NCBI RefSeq assembly: GCF_900996225.1
Contig: NZ_CAAJGL010000123.1
Location: 124,001 to 188,000 of the forward strand
Direction of reading: 5' to 3'
DNA length: 64,000 nt
Source: Paraburkholderia sp. BCC1884
GTDB lineage: Bacteria > Pseudomonadota > Gammaproteobacteria > Burkholderiales > Burkholderiaceae
This document shows, one piece after another, positions 45,880-54,244 of this stretch. The notes under the pieces were generated by a model, which saw only the letters and a list, made by a program, of their open reading frames with translations, was not told where the DNA came from and searched no databases. A program made the translations under genes and the position numbers. The first letter of the stretch is position 1; every line of letters starts with the position of its first letter.

Positions 45880-47199
45880 TCAGTGCAGGTTTTTCAAGGT
45901 CAATCTGGCTTCCAGGCCGCCGCCCACGCGGTTATGAAGCGAGAGCGTGGCATCCATCGCGAGCGCCAACTGGCGCGCAATGGCAAGCCCGAGACCTGTG
46001 CCACCCGTGCTGCGGTTGCGCGATGCTTCGAGCCGGTAGAACGGCTGGAACACCGCCTCCAGCGACTCCGCCGGTATGCCCGGCCCGCGGTCCGAGACGG
46101 CAATCGTGGCGTGGCCATCCGGCGACGCCGCGACATCGATCTGCGCTGAGTCGCCGAACTTCAGTGCGTTGTCCACCAGGTTGCCAACGATCCGGCGCAG
46201 CGCCTGCGGGCGTGTCATCAACGGTGCGCCGAAGTGGCCTTGCAGCGACACGGCCTGATCGGCATCGACGTAATCGCAAACCAGACTGTCGAACAGTGCG
46301 TCCGGGTCGATGCGAAGCGGCACTTCGGTCGCGCCGTGCAGCGTGCGGGCATACGTCACGCCCTCTTTCACCAGCGCTTCCATCTCCTGCAGGTCCTGAC
46401 GCAGCTTCACGCTTTCCGCCTCGCTCTCCATCGTGTCCACCCGCAGACGCATACGGGTAATCGGCGTTTGCAGATCGTGCGAAATCGCCGCAAGAATCTG
46501 CATGCGCTCGGTCATGTACATCGCTATCCGGTCCTGCATCGAATTGAATGCTCGCGCGGCGCGCGCCACTTCGGACGGCCCGTCTTCCGGCAAGCGGGCC
46601 GCTTTCAGATCGGGACCGAGTGTGTCGGCCGCCTCGGCCAGCTTGTGCAACGGGCGCGTCGCCAGGCGCACGGCGAACCAGCAGCACGCCACCAGCACCG
46701 CCAGTTGCAGCAGCATCACCAACACCAGCCAGCGCGACAGCGGCGCGCCCGACATCGGCCGCATGTCGATCGTCAGCGGCGTGCCGTCGCTGAGTTTCAG
46801 ATGCACCTGCAGGCGCTCGCGGTCGCCCGGCGCCGAGTTCACGGTGAGCGGATAACGCGTGCCGATGCCATCGGCAATGGATTGCGCGACGCGTGCCGAC
46901 AATTGCGCGTCGAGCGGACCACCGGTTATGCCCGGCCCCAGGATGAATTCATAGCTGCGCCGCGCGAGGCGCGGTAGCCACTGCGCACGTTCGTCCGCCG
47001 GCAGATGGTCGAGCAGCGCAACCGAGCTGGCCACCTCGCGTTCGATGTACCCCATCATCACGTTCGTCATGGTCTGGTCGCGCTCGGTCCGCGTCAGCCA
47101 GAACGACAGCGCCTGCGCCGAGGCCAGCCCCACGAACAGGATCACGGTCAGCCTTGCGAACAGCGTGCGCGGCCAGCGCAGCGAAGCGGACGGGTTCAT
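45880..47199 (-). CDS. EnvZ-like membrane sensor histidine kinase
   Basis: A 439-residue kinase with two transmembrane helices (about 12-32 and 160-182) flanking a periplasmic domain, a HAMP linker, an H-box AAISHDLQTPITRMRLRVD and an ATPase domain (NLVDNALKFG, DRGPGIP, GGTGLGLAIARQLA). Its ATG overlaps the stop of the upstream OmpR-type regulator as ATGA. That regulator is broken, so the kinase appears to have lost its cognate partner. Confidence 0.92.
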   Translation of the reverse strand: MNPSASLRWPRTLFARLTVILFVGLASAQALSFWLTRTERDQTMTNVMMGYIEREVASSVALLDHLPADERAQWLPRLARRSYEFILGPGITGGPLDAQLSARVAQSIADGIGTRYPLTVNSAPGDRERLQVHLKLSDGTPLTIDMRPMSGAPLSRWLVLVMLLQLAVLVACCWFAVRLATRPLHKLAEAADTLGPDLKAARLPEDGPSEVARAARAFNSMQDRIAMYMTERMQILAAISHDLQTPITRMRLRVDTMESEAESVKLRQDLQEMEALVKEGVTYARTLHGATEVPLRIDPDALFDSLVCDYVDADQAVSLQGHFGAPLMTRPQALRRIVGNLVDNALKFGDSAQIDVAASPDGHATIAVSDRGPGIPAESLEAVFQPFYRLEASRNRSTGGTGLGLAIARQLALAMDATLSLHNRVGGGLEARLTLKNLH

Positions 47200-47578
47200 T
47201 GAGGCTCCTCGATTGCGATGACCGCTGCCGAGAAGACATAGCCTTCGCTGCGCAGCGTCTTGATGTAACGCGGCTCGCGTGCGATGTCGCGCAAACGCTG
47301 ACGCAGGCGGCTCACCATCAGGGCGATCGAGCGGTCGAACTGGTCGGCCTGGCGCCCCTGGGTCAGACTGAGCAACTGATCGCGAGTAAGGACCCGCTGT
47401 GGGTTGTCGAGAAACACCCGCAGCAAACGATACTCTGCGCCCCTCTCAGCAAGGTATGCATCTGCCGGCCGTTCGCGGCGAGCGAAACGCGCATGCCGTT
47501 TTTCTCGAGGTAGCCGGCGATCAACTCGCGAATGCCGCGATCGTCGTCGACTACCAGTACATGGTCGATCGTCTCCAT
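47196..47578 (-). pseudogene. OmpR-type response regulator with internal deletion and frameshift
   Basis: From 47578 the frame encodes the start of a receiver (HVLVVDDDRGIRELIAGYL to about residue 45). Near 47440-47455 the homology jumps to a different frame encoding the winged-helix domain from AEYRLL onward (RVLTRDQLL, FDRSIALMVSRLRQRL, TLRSEGYVFSA). The middle of the receiver, including the phospho-aspartate and conserved Lys, and the linker are gone, roughly 100 codons or more. The 3' end still overlaps the kinase start. Confidence 0.75.
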
Positions 47579-47585
47579 GATGGCA

Positions 47586-47708
47586 TCAGCGCTTGGGACG
47601 TTTGACCTGCACGCGGCTGGCCGTGACCAGCTCGCACTGCAGCGGATGCGTCATTTCGGTGGTGAAACCACCCGCGATGAAGGCAAGGATAGCGAACAGG
47701 CGTTTCAT
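47586..47708 (-). CDS. 40-residue membrane or secreted peptide
   Basis: A short gene starting MKRLFAILAFIAGGF, a signal-like hydrophobic segment, and ending in a basic tail (RVQVKRPKR). GGAGGA lies three to four bases before the ATG, and the ATG overlaps the GFA gene stop as ATGA, so translation is coupled. Function unknown. It is the last intact gene before the broken response regulator. Confidence 0.5.
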   Translation of the reverse strand: MKRLFAILAFIAGGFTTEMTHPLQCELVTASRVQVKRPKR

Positions 47709-48076
47709 GCGTCCTCCACCACCGAGAGGCTCGCGCCATCGGCGACGCCGGCTTCGAACGCATACGGATCGACCCCGTCGAGGCAGCCGATGTTCACACG
47801 CCAGAGCGCCGGATCTTTGCGCGTCTGATGGAACGGGTAGATGCCGCAATGCTTGCAGAAATAGTGCTTCGCTACGCGTGTATTGAACTGGTACACCGTC
47901 AGCGAATCTTCGCCCTGCAGGATCGTCAACGCACTTTTGGGGAACAGCGGCGTCATCAGCGCGCCCTTGCGCCGGCACAAACTGCAGTTGCAGCGCGCCG
48001 CCGGCAGAAAGGGAGTACGAAGTTCGAATTTAACAGCCCCGCAATGGCAGGAGCCTTTCAGCAGATCGTCGCTCAT
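47705..48076 (-). CDS. GFA/CENP-V family zinc protein
   Basis: A 123-residue protein with zinc ligands in GSCHCGAV, CNCSLCRRKG and FCKHCGIY, the complete pattern of the family. It is shorter than the copy at 18566 and not closely similar. It follows the cytochrome P460-like gene by 60 bases on the same strand. Substrate unknown; members have been linked to glutathione adducts, but the neighbours suggest a role in the same detoxification operon. Confidence 0.85.
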   Translation of the reverse strand: MSDDLLKGSCHCGAVKFELRTPFLPAARCNCSLCRRKGALMTPLFPKSALTILQGEDSLTVYQFNTRVAKHYFCKHCGIYPFHQTRKDPALWRVNIGCLDGVDPYAFEAGVADGASLSVVEDA

Positions 48077-48136
48077 CAGAGTCTCGGTGAAGAAATAGTG
48101 GCGGCCTATAGTGCACGGCCGAGGCGGACGTCGCCG

Positions 48137-48646
48137 TCACGGCGCAAATCGCGTAAAGACATAGTCGCGATCTTTCACACGCGCCGCATGACAGGCGAAG
48201 CAGGTCTGATGCTGCGCGGCGTCGACCGGCTGTCCGTTGACGAAGCGGCCAAAACCCCAGCCGCCCGTGGAGGCATAGCGGCGCGAATCCTTCACCATCA
48301 CCTGGACTGTCGTGGGCGCGCCGGGAATCGTCGCCGAAGGGAATTCCGGCGACTGCTTACGCTTGTACGCGAGCTTCACCAGAATGGTCCCGTCGGGGTA
48401 CGGCAGCGTCGCGTTCTCGATGGCCTCGATGGCAGCGGGATTACCGAGCACGACGCGCAGTTCGTCGAGCGGCGCGGCTTCTTCGGCCGGGGCGATCATT
48501 TGCCACTTGCGGTAGCCATCGGGAATCGTGACCCCGTAGATCGGCGACGGCGCCGACTTAGCAGGCTCCGCAGCGGCGTGATCCGCCACGACGCCAAGCA
48601 GAAGCGCCGCGTGAAGCACGAGATGGACAGTCCGAATTCGTCGCAT
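48137..48646 (-). CDS. cytochrome P460-like protein
   Basis: A 169-residue exported protein with a signal peptide ending in AAA. It has the P460-family pattern IPDGYRKW, PDGTILVKLAY and a C-terminal haem site CFACH followed by RDYVFTRF. P460-type cytochromes oxidise hydroxylamine or similar small compounds in characterised cases. The ATG at 48646 has GGAG eight bases upstream; another ATG two codons earlier is too close. It starts 23 bases after the hydrolase stop. Confidence 0.82.
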   Translation of the reverse strand: MRRIRTVHLVLHAALLLGVVADHAAAEPAKSAPSPIYGVTIPDGYRKWQMIAPAEEAAPLDELRVVLGNPAAIEAIENATLPYPDGTILVKLAYKRKQSPEFPSATIPGAPTTVQVMVKDSRRYASTGGWGFGRFVNGQPVDAAQHQTCFACHAARVKDRDYVFTRFAP

Positions 48647-48669
48647 TTGCATGTCTCCGTTGCGTACGA

Positions 48670-49701
48670 TCAGAAACGCGCGACGTCGATGATCGCATCG
48701 GCAAACGCCTTCGGTGCCTCTTGCGGCAGGTTGTGGCCGATACCGCCGCCGATGTTGCGGTGCGCGTACTTGCCGGTAAACTTCTTTGCGTAAGCCGCCG
48801 GTTCCGGATGCGGCGCACCGTTGGCGTCGCCTTCCATCGTGATGGTCGGCAGCGAGATAGTCGGCCCTTTCGCCAGACGGGCTTCCAGAGCATCGTATTT
48901 CGACTCGCCCTGCACCAGACCCAGGCGCCAGCGGTAGTTGTGAATCACCACTGCCACGTGATCCGGATTGTCGAACGACTGGGCCGTGCGATCGAACGTA
49001 GCGTCGTCGAAATCCCATTTCGGCGATGCGAGACGCCAGATCAGCTTGTTGAAGTCGTGACGGTTCTTGTCGTAGCCCGCGTAGCCGCGGTCGGTCGTGA
49101 AGTAGAACTGATACCACCAGGCCAGTTCCGCTTTCGGCGGCAACGGTGTCTTGTTGGCTTCCTGGCTGCCGATCAGATAGCCGCTCACCGACACCAGCGC
49201 CTTGACGCGCTCCGGCCACAATGCAGCGATCACATCCACGGTACGTGCGCCCCAGTCGAAACCGCCGAAAATGGCCTTATCGATTTTCAGCGCGTCCATC
49301 AAGGCCACGATGTCGACGGCAACCACTGCCTGCTGGCCGTTACGCGGCGTGTCCGCGGACAGGAATCGCGTCGTGCCGTAGCCGCGAAGATACGGCACGA
49401 TGACGCGATAGCCCTGCGCGACGAGCAAGGGCGTGACTTCGGCAAAGCTATAGATATCGTAGGGCCAGCCGTGCAGCAGGATCACGACCGGGCCATTCTG
49501 CGGACCCGCTTCCGCATAACCCACGTTGAGTGTGCCGGCGTCGATCTGTCGTAGATTGTCGAACGAGGTGACGCGCGCGCCCGCTTTGGTGTCAGCCGTC
49601 TGCGCATTGGCGATTCCGCTCAAGCCCAATTCCAGCAAGCTGAGGCCCGCAACGGTGGTGCCGAGCAGACGGCGGCGGCGGATATTGATCTGATCAGACA
49701 T
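48670..49701 (-). CDS. Tat-exported alpha/beta hydrolase (epoxide hydrolase-like)
   Basis: A 343-residue hydrolase with a twin-arginine signal (NIRRRRLLG followed by a hydrophobic stretch and ANA). The core has HGWPYD for the oxyanion hole, the nucleophile elbow FDWGA with Asp, and a C-terminal GGIGHNLP with His. An Asp nucleophile fits epoxide hydrolases and haloalkane dehalogenases. AAGGG lies upstream of the ATG. It heads an operon with the P460-like and GFA genes, suggesting periplasmic breakdown of a reactive compound (inference). Confidence 0.88.
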   Translation of the reverse strand: MSDQINIRRRRLLGTTVAGLSLLELGLSGIANAQTADTKAGARVTSFDNLRQIDAGTLNVGYAEAGPQNGPVVILLHGWPYDIYSFAEVTPLLVAQGYRVIVPYLRGYGTTRFLSADTPRNGQQAVVAVDIVALMDALKIDKAIFGGFDWGARTVDVIAALWPERVKALVSVSGYLIGSQEANKTPLPPKAELAWWYQFYFTTDRGYAGYDKNRHDFNKLIWRLASPKWDFDDATFDRTAQSFDNPDHVAVVIHNYRWRLGLVQGESKYDALEARLAKGPTISLPTITMEGDANGAPHPEPAAYAKKFTGKYAHRNIGGGIGHNLPQEAPKAFADAIIDVARF

Positions 49702-49863
49702 GGCTCGTTTCCCTTTGTGTACGAAAGCTGTGAAGGAGGTAGCGGCAGTCAAGGGCTCCTGTGAGCCCTGCCACGCCTGGCAGCGCCTACTCGACTAGCA
49801 TGGACGCATTAGACCCGGCCGACGTATCTGACTTATGTCCGCTTCGGCCGCCGGTGCAACGTT

Positions 49864-49899
49864 ATGTATCGCTCAACGATCCAGATACATTGCGATACA
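49864..49899. promoter_or_regulatory. MocR-type operator cluster
   Basis: Three TGTATC half-sites: TGTATC at 49865 and GATACA at 49884 and 49894. ATGTATC/GATACAT (49864-49890) and TGTATCG/CGATACA (49865-49899) are perfect inverted repeats, and the two GATACA copies are 10 bases apart. This resembles the repeated sites that MocR regulators bind at divergent promoters. Confidence 0.5.
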
Positions 49900-49984
49900 A
49901 AAGCCGATAAGAGCGAATGTGCCGACGCTCGCACTCGACTCATGCGTCGATCCGGCGAAAGCCAATTGACAGAATTGTTTCTCG

Positions 49985-50443
49985 ATGTGTACACCGTTCG
50001 CGCTGATACACAGCCTTGCAGAGAACTACCTCGGCTTCCCCACCGGCGTATCGGGCCATGAACTGGCGGGCAACGCGTTCGTGCAAGCCGTGAAGTTCGG
50101 CGCAGCTACAGGCCAAATCCGAAGTCCTCAATCTGGGCGGCGCCATACCAATCAACTTCAGGACAAACTGCGGCGCGCCACGGAAACCGCGAAGCGGGCG
50201 CTGAAGAAACTGGACGCGCACATCTTCAAGGAAAGCGACCAGAGCATGTATTTGTGGGCTGCGCTGCCCGAGTGGCCCGACTCGTTGAAACTCGCCAAGG
50301 CGATGCTCGAGCGCGGCGTCACCCTTGCACCGGGCGCCGTGTTTTCGCCCACACCGGACCAAGTGTCAGCATACTGTCGGTTCAACGTTGCCTATCTCGC
50401 CGACGAACGGTTCGTCAACGCCTTGCGGGCGGTTTCGGCTTAG
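49985..50443 (+). pseudogene. MocR (PLP-aminotransferase-type) regulator remnant
   Basis: About 100 codons toward the C-terminus match the end of an aminotransferase-like MocR domain (KRALKKLDAHIFKE, MYLWAALPEW, ERGVTLAPGAVFSP, YCRFNVAYL). The GntR-type DNA-binding domain and the PLP-lysine region are missing. The probable operators of the lost gene remain upstream at 49864-49899. It precedes an MFS gene, a common MocR neighbour. Confidence 0.65.
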
Positions 50444-50465
50444 GCTTTCATAAGGGTTCGGCGTC

Positions 50466-51635
50466 ATGCGACCATTGAATGCACTCTTCGTGCTGGCCGG
50501 CACCTTGCTCGCGGCGAGTGGCTATGGCGCGACGTTTCTGCTCTCCATGCATTTCCGGACCGCCGGCGGCAGCGATCTGAACACGGGTGTCGCGCTGGTC
50601 GAAGCCATGATCGGCACCTTTCTCAGCTTGCCGCTGGTCGACTGGTTCGCGCCGCGCATCGGCGCCGCTCGTCTGAGCGCGCTCGCGGCCCTGTGTATTG
50701 GTCTCGGTGTCACCGCCTTCGCATTGGTCCCGCCGATGAGCGCGCTGGGTTCGATGCCCGGCTTCCTGGTAGGCTTCGGCTGGGGTGCATTCAGTCTGGC
50801 CGCGCCCATGACGCTCTCGGAGCGCACCAGCGATGCCGAGCGCGGCGCCTGGTTTCTGCGTTTCGGCACGATCCAGATGATGGGCATCGGCGGCTGCCCG
50901 GCGGTGGCGGCGTTTGCGATTCGCTCGTTGCACTGGTCGGTCGGTGGCGTGCTCTATGTCGTCGGTGGTCTGTGCGCGGTTGCGGCGCTACTGCTGGAAA
51001 TATTTGCCCGGCGTTCGCCGCATTCGTCCACCTCGCTCGTCCAGGTGCAGGGGCTGCGCAATATCGGAGCCATTGTCCGCACGCGCGCGGCTTATCCGAT
51101 CCTTATGATCGCGCTGTGCGCCTGCGTCTTTTCGGGTTTGATGACCTTCCAGATGTCGCTGATGCAAGGCACCGGTTCACAGGCGGGCGCCTTTTTCAGC
51201 TTCTACACGTTCACGGTCGTGGTGGCGCGTTGGCTGCTCGGCCGGCTGGTCGTCAACGTGCCTCGCGAAGCTGCCACGAAAGTGCTGCTCGGCTTGATGG
51301 TGCTCGGCGTCCTCGCCATGTTCGCCGCGCCGTATCACCCGATGTTCCATACCGCGAGCGCCGTGTTGCTCGGCACGGGTTATGGCCTTGCCTATCCGAT
51401 CATCCAGGTGCAGGCCGTCAACGATTCGCATGCGATACACCGCCAGGCTGCGTTGACGTGGTTTGTGGTGGCGTACTTCGCCGGCGTGTTCGGCTTTCCG
51501 GCTGTGGGAGGCTGGGTGCTGGTCCACATGGGCAAGGTCGCATTGATCACGCTGATCGCGGCTTGCGGCCTGACAGCCTTCCTGCTGTCGATCATGCGCG
51601 ACAGACGTAGCGCCGGGTCGCTATCGAAGGCTTAG
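50466..51635 (+). CDS. MFS transporter
   Basis: A 389-residue, twelve-helix-type carrier. Hydrophobic segments are regular, and a charged loop (ERTSDAERGAWFLRFG) lies in the first half. It belongs to a YfcJ-like drug or metabolite group in appearance; the substrate is unknown. It begins 22 bases after the MocR remnant and was probably its target. Confidence 0.82.
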   Translation: MRPLNALFVLAGTLLAASGYGATFLLSMHFRTAGGSDLNTGVALVEAMIGTFLSLPLVDWFAPRIGAARLSALAALCIGLGVTAFALVPPMSALGSMPGFLVGFGWGAFSLAAPMTLSERTSDAERGAWFLRFGTIQMMGIGGCPAVAAFAIRSLHWSVGGVLYVVGGLCAVAALLLEIFARRSPHSSTSLVQVQGLRNIGAIVRTRAAYPILMIALCACVFSGLMTFQMSLMQGTGSQAGAFFSFYTFTVVVARWLLGRLVVNVPREAATKVLLGLMVLGVLAMFAAPYHPMFHTASAVLLGTGYGLAYPIIQVQAVNDSHAIHRQAALTWFVVAYFAGVFGFPAVGGWVLVHMGKVALITLIAACGLTAFLLSIMRDRRSAGSLSKA

Positions 51636-52069
51636 CCGCCTGCCGTGAGCGCATGTTGCGTTTGATGATTGACCTGCGCGCGTCAACCGAGATCAGGCCG
51701 AGCGCCGCCGTTGCGTAATAGACTGGTCCGGGCGCGAGTCTTCAGGCAGCGGCGGTAGCGTCTGCGGCGACCCGCCGAGATAAGCGGGCACGATGTCGCG
51801 ATGAGGAACTGCTGAGCTGAAGTGCCGGGAGCACGCACGTGTGGTCGAGCGTTCCTGACAGGTTGAGAGCTACGGGATTTTCGCGATCGACATGACCACG
51901 TATCAGGCTGGAACGTTCAATTCTATTCGCTTCACTGCGCGCAGCAACCCTTTTGTTGTTTCGAACCCAACACCGCTCACGTCGCCCGGCAGGTTTGTTC
52001 TGGATGTGCAACGATAGACGTGCAACTCGCACTTGTCTGAGGACGCTAGACAACTCAACGGGGTGGTAG
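51636..52069. other. intergenic, no gene seen
   Basis: About 434 bases. A long minus-strand frame covering it runs through the plus-strand gene at 52070 and has no family character. No repeat stands out. Confidence 0.35.
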
Positions 52070-52369
52070 ATGAGAGAAAATGCCGAGACGCTATTCGTCG
52101 CTTCAGAGGACATTGCCACAGCGTTAAATCTGCTGGAGAGCATCGAGGTTGAGGTCGGGTTCGATAGCGATGACCCGGAGAGCGTCGAGCAGGCGATTCT
52201 CTCCGTCGAGGCGGCAATCAATACTCGCCTAAGTGGCCATCGCGGCGATGCACGCATCGAATCAGCCATCCTGCGCGTCAAATTGGACTTCCGGTGTGCG
52301 ATCCTCGACCACGCTTCTTCCGATGAAGACGATGATGAGGCTATCAGCAGCGTCCACGCCCTGCACTGA
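52070..52369 (+). CDS. small acidic hypothetical protein
   Basis: A 99-residue acidic, probably helical cytoplasmic protein (LFVASEDIATALNLLESIEVEVGF). GGGGTGG lies a few bases before the ATG. It ends in an Asp/Glu run. No family recognised and no operon partner. Confidence 0.5.
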   Translation: MRENAETLFVASEDIATALNLLESIEVEVGFDSDDPESVEQAILSVEAAINTRLSGHRGDARIESAILRVKLDFRCAILDHASSDEDDDEAISSVHALH

Positions 52370-52388
52370 TGTTGTCAAACCCCTATCA

Positions 52389-52411
52389 CTCGATCCCCAC
52401 TGGGGATCGAG
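52389..52411. terminator. hairpin between convergent genes
   Basis: CTCGATCCCC, three-base loop, GGGGATCGAG: a perfect 10-bp stem between the stops of convergent genes at 52369 and 52486. There is no T tract on either side, so it is a terminator-like or barrier element rather than a classical intrinsic terminator. Confidence 0.4.
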
Positions 52412-52485
52412 CGACGCACGTCACGAAGCACTGAGCGCGGTTGCCGGTGAAAGCGGTTAGGACCTGCACGGTCCGGACGAGCACG

Positions 52486-53613
52486 CTAGACAATACTGCC
52501 CAACGCCTTGGCAAGCCGGCCCACCGCGCCTTCAACGTCATGCAGTTTGTCCAGGCCAAACAATCCGATCCGGAAGGTCTTGAAGTCTTCAGGCTCGTCG
52601 CATTGAAGAGGAACACCGGCCGCAATCTGCAGACCTGCGTCGGCGAATTGCTTGCCGGATCGTATGCCGTCATCGTCCGTGTAGCTGACCACGACGCCCG
52701 GAGCCTGAAAACCTTCGGCTGCAACGCTTCTGAAACCCGCACGAGTCAGCAGTGAGCGAATGCGCTTGCCGAGTTCAAGCTGCTCTGCTTGCACCTTGTC
52801 GAAGCCGTATGCCTCGGTTTCCTTCATGACGTCGCGCAGCGTCGCGAGGCTGTCTGTGGGCATCGTGGCGTGGTACGCGAAGCCGCCACCCTCGTAGGCT
52901 TCCATGATCTGCAGCCATTTGCGGAGATCGCAAGCGAAGCTGGTGCTGGTTGTTGCGTCGATTCGCTCGCGGGCAAGGGGGCTCAGCATGACCATTGCAC
53001 AGCAAGGCGAGGCGCTCCATCCTTTTTGCGGTGCGCTGATCAGGACGTCTATGCCGCTGGCCTGCATGTCGACCCAGATCGTTCCGGAGGCGATGCAATC
53101 CAGTACAAACATCCCGCCGACGGCATGAACGGCGTCGGACACCGCCCGCAAATAGGCGTCGGGCAACATGATCCCGGATGCGGTTTCGACATGCGGCGCA
53201 AAGACCAGATCCGGTTTGTTTTCCTTGATCGCCGCGACCACTTCTTCGATCGGAGGCGGCGCATAGGCGGCCTGCCTTCCCGGTTCGATCGGACGAGCCT
53301 TCAACACGATCGATTCAGACGGAATGCCGCCCATGTCGAAAATTTGCGACCAGCGGAAACTGAACCAGCCATTGCGGATGACCAGACATTTTTTGTTAGT
53401 CGCGAACTGCCGGGCCACGGCTTCCATGCCGAATGTCCCGCTGCCCGGGACAATGACGGCCGACTTTGCGTTGTAGACTTTTTTCAGGCTGCTGGAAATA
53501 TCGCGGACCACGCCCTGGAAGAGCTGCGACATATGATTGATTGATCGGTCGGTGTAAACGACTGAATATTCGAGGAGTCCCTCGCGGTCGACATTGGGAA
53601 GTAAGCCTGGCAC
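52486..53613 (-). CDS. alanine-glyoxylate/serine-pyruvate-type aminotransferase
   Basis: A 375-residue PLP class V aminotransferase. The cofactor lysine is in SAPQKGWSASP; other family motifs are PGSGTFGMEA, HVETASGIMLPD, LDCIASGT and the closing FRIGLFGLDKL. It would move an amino group between a small amino acid and glyoxylate or pyruvate. GTG at 53613 is chosen because GGAGG lies shortly upstream and the family starts at this point; a much longer frame adds random residues. It stands alone. Confidence 0.88.
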   Translation of the reverse strand: MPGLLPNVDREGLLEYSVVYTDRSINHMSQLFQGVVRDISSSLKKVYNAKSAVIVPGSGTFGMEAVARQFATNKKCLVIRNGWFSFRWSQIFDMGGIPSESIVLKARPIEPGRQAAYAPPPIEEVVAAIKENKPDLVFAPHVETASGIMLPDAYLRAVSDAVHAVGGMFVLDCIASGTIWVDMQASGIDVLISAPQKGWSASPCCAMVMLSPLARERIDATTSTSFACDLRKWLQIMEAYEGGGFAYHATMPTDSLATLRDVMKETEAYGFDKVQAEQLELGKRIRSLLTRAGFRSVAAEGFQAPGVVVSYTDDDGIRSGKQFADAGLQIAAGVPLQCDEPEDFKTFRIGLFGLDKLHDVEGAVGRLAKALGSIV

Positions 53614-54031
53614 CGTCGCCTCCAGTAATAGACGAATAATTAAATCGAGAGCAGATTTTAACGAAAGCCACCTGCAACGACATCGGCTCGGACGCCTGTT
53701 GCCCATCCGGCAAGTTTCGGCGTGAACCGGCCGTCGAGCCACGCCGGTTTGGAACGCTCCAGTGCGAGTGTGCCATGAAGACCGAGGGGGATTGGAACAA
53801 GGGCTAGCCGGTGCCCAGAGTTTAATCCCCGCAATCGACCGCCGACCGCGCAGCTGTGACCTCTTCGATCTGCGGGTTTGCGATGTCACCCGCATCGATC
53901 GTGCCTTGCCGCGGAAAACGTTTCGGTCTATTTCAGCAACGATCCAGGTTACCAACGAAAGGTGAGGCCCGCTTGCGCTCCCACGCAGTAAGCGTATATG
54001 ATCTGTATATGTTTCATATATCGAGGATGCC
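53614..54031. promoter_or_regulatory. divergent intergenic region
   Basis: About 418 bases between the aminotransferase and the ParD-like gene. The right end (about 53990-54030) is AT-rich with repeated TATAT and TATATG units, a likely promoter or operator for the ParD-like/aminopeptidase pair. Confidence 0.4.
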
Positions 54032-54244
54032 ATGGGCATTGTAAATATCGACGACGATCTGCACGATCAGATCCGCAAAGCGAGCCAGGTTTCGTGCCGT
54101 TCGATCAACGCGCAAGCGGCGTTCTGGATCAAGATTGGCATGCTGTGCGAAATGAACCCGACACAGAGTTTCCATGAAATCGTTACGCAAGAACTGCGAG
54201 CAGCCGGCGTGAAGCCGCAGGCCGTCAGGGTGGCGTCGACGTGA
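54032..54244 (+). CDS. ParD-like antitoxin-family protein
   Basis: A 70-residue protein of the ParD-like type, with a short ribbon-helix-helix-style start (IVNIDDDLHDQIRKAS) and a conserved SINAQAAFWIKIGML segment. Such proteins usually bind their own promoter. GAGGATG precedes the ATG. Its stop overlaps the GTG of a methionine aminopeptidase gene, which takes the place a toxin gene would have. Confidence 0.78.
   Translation: MGIVNIDDDLHDQIRKASQVSCRSINAQAAFWIKIGMLCEMNPTQSFHEIVTQELRAAGVKPQAVRVAST

Noticed and set aside
45880..47199. Long plus-strand frames opposite the EnvZ-like kinase
   Set aside because: They are shadows of a GC-rich gene with all kinase motifs on the minus strand.
51742..52281. 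Minus-strand 179-codon frame
   Set aside because: It runs antisense through the small acidic gene at 52070 and is Ser/Arg-rich.
53614..54039. N-terminal extension of the aminotransferase by about 140 codons
   Set aside because: The residues do not resemble the family, which begins at MPGLLPNV; the GTG at 53613 has a good ribosome site.
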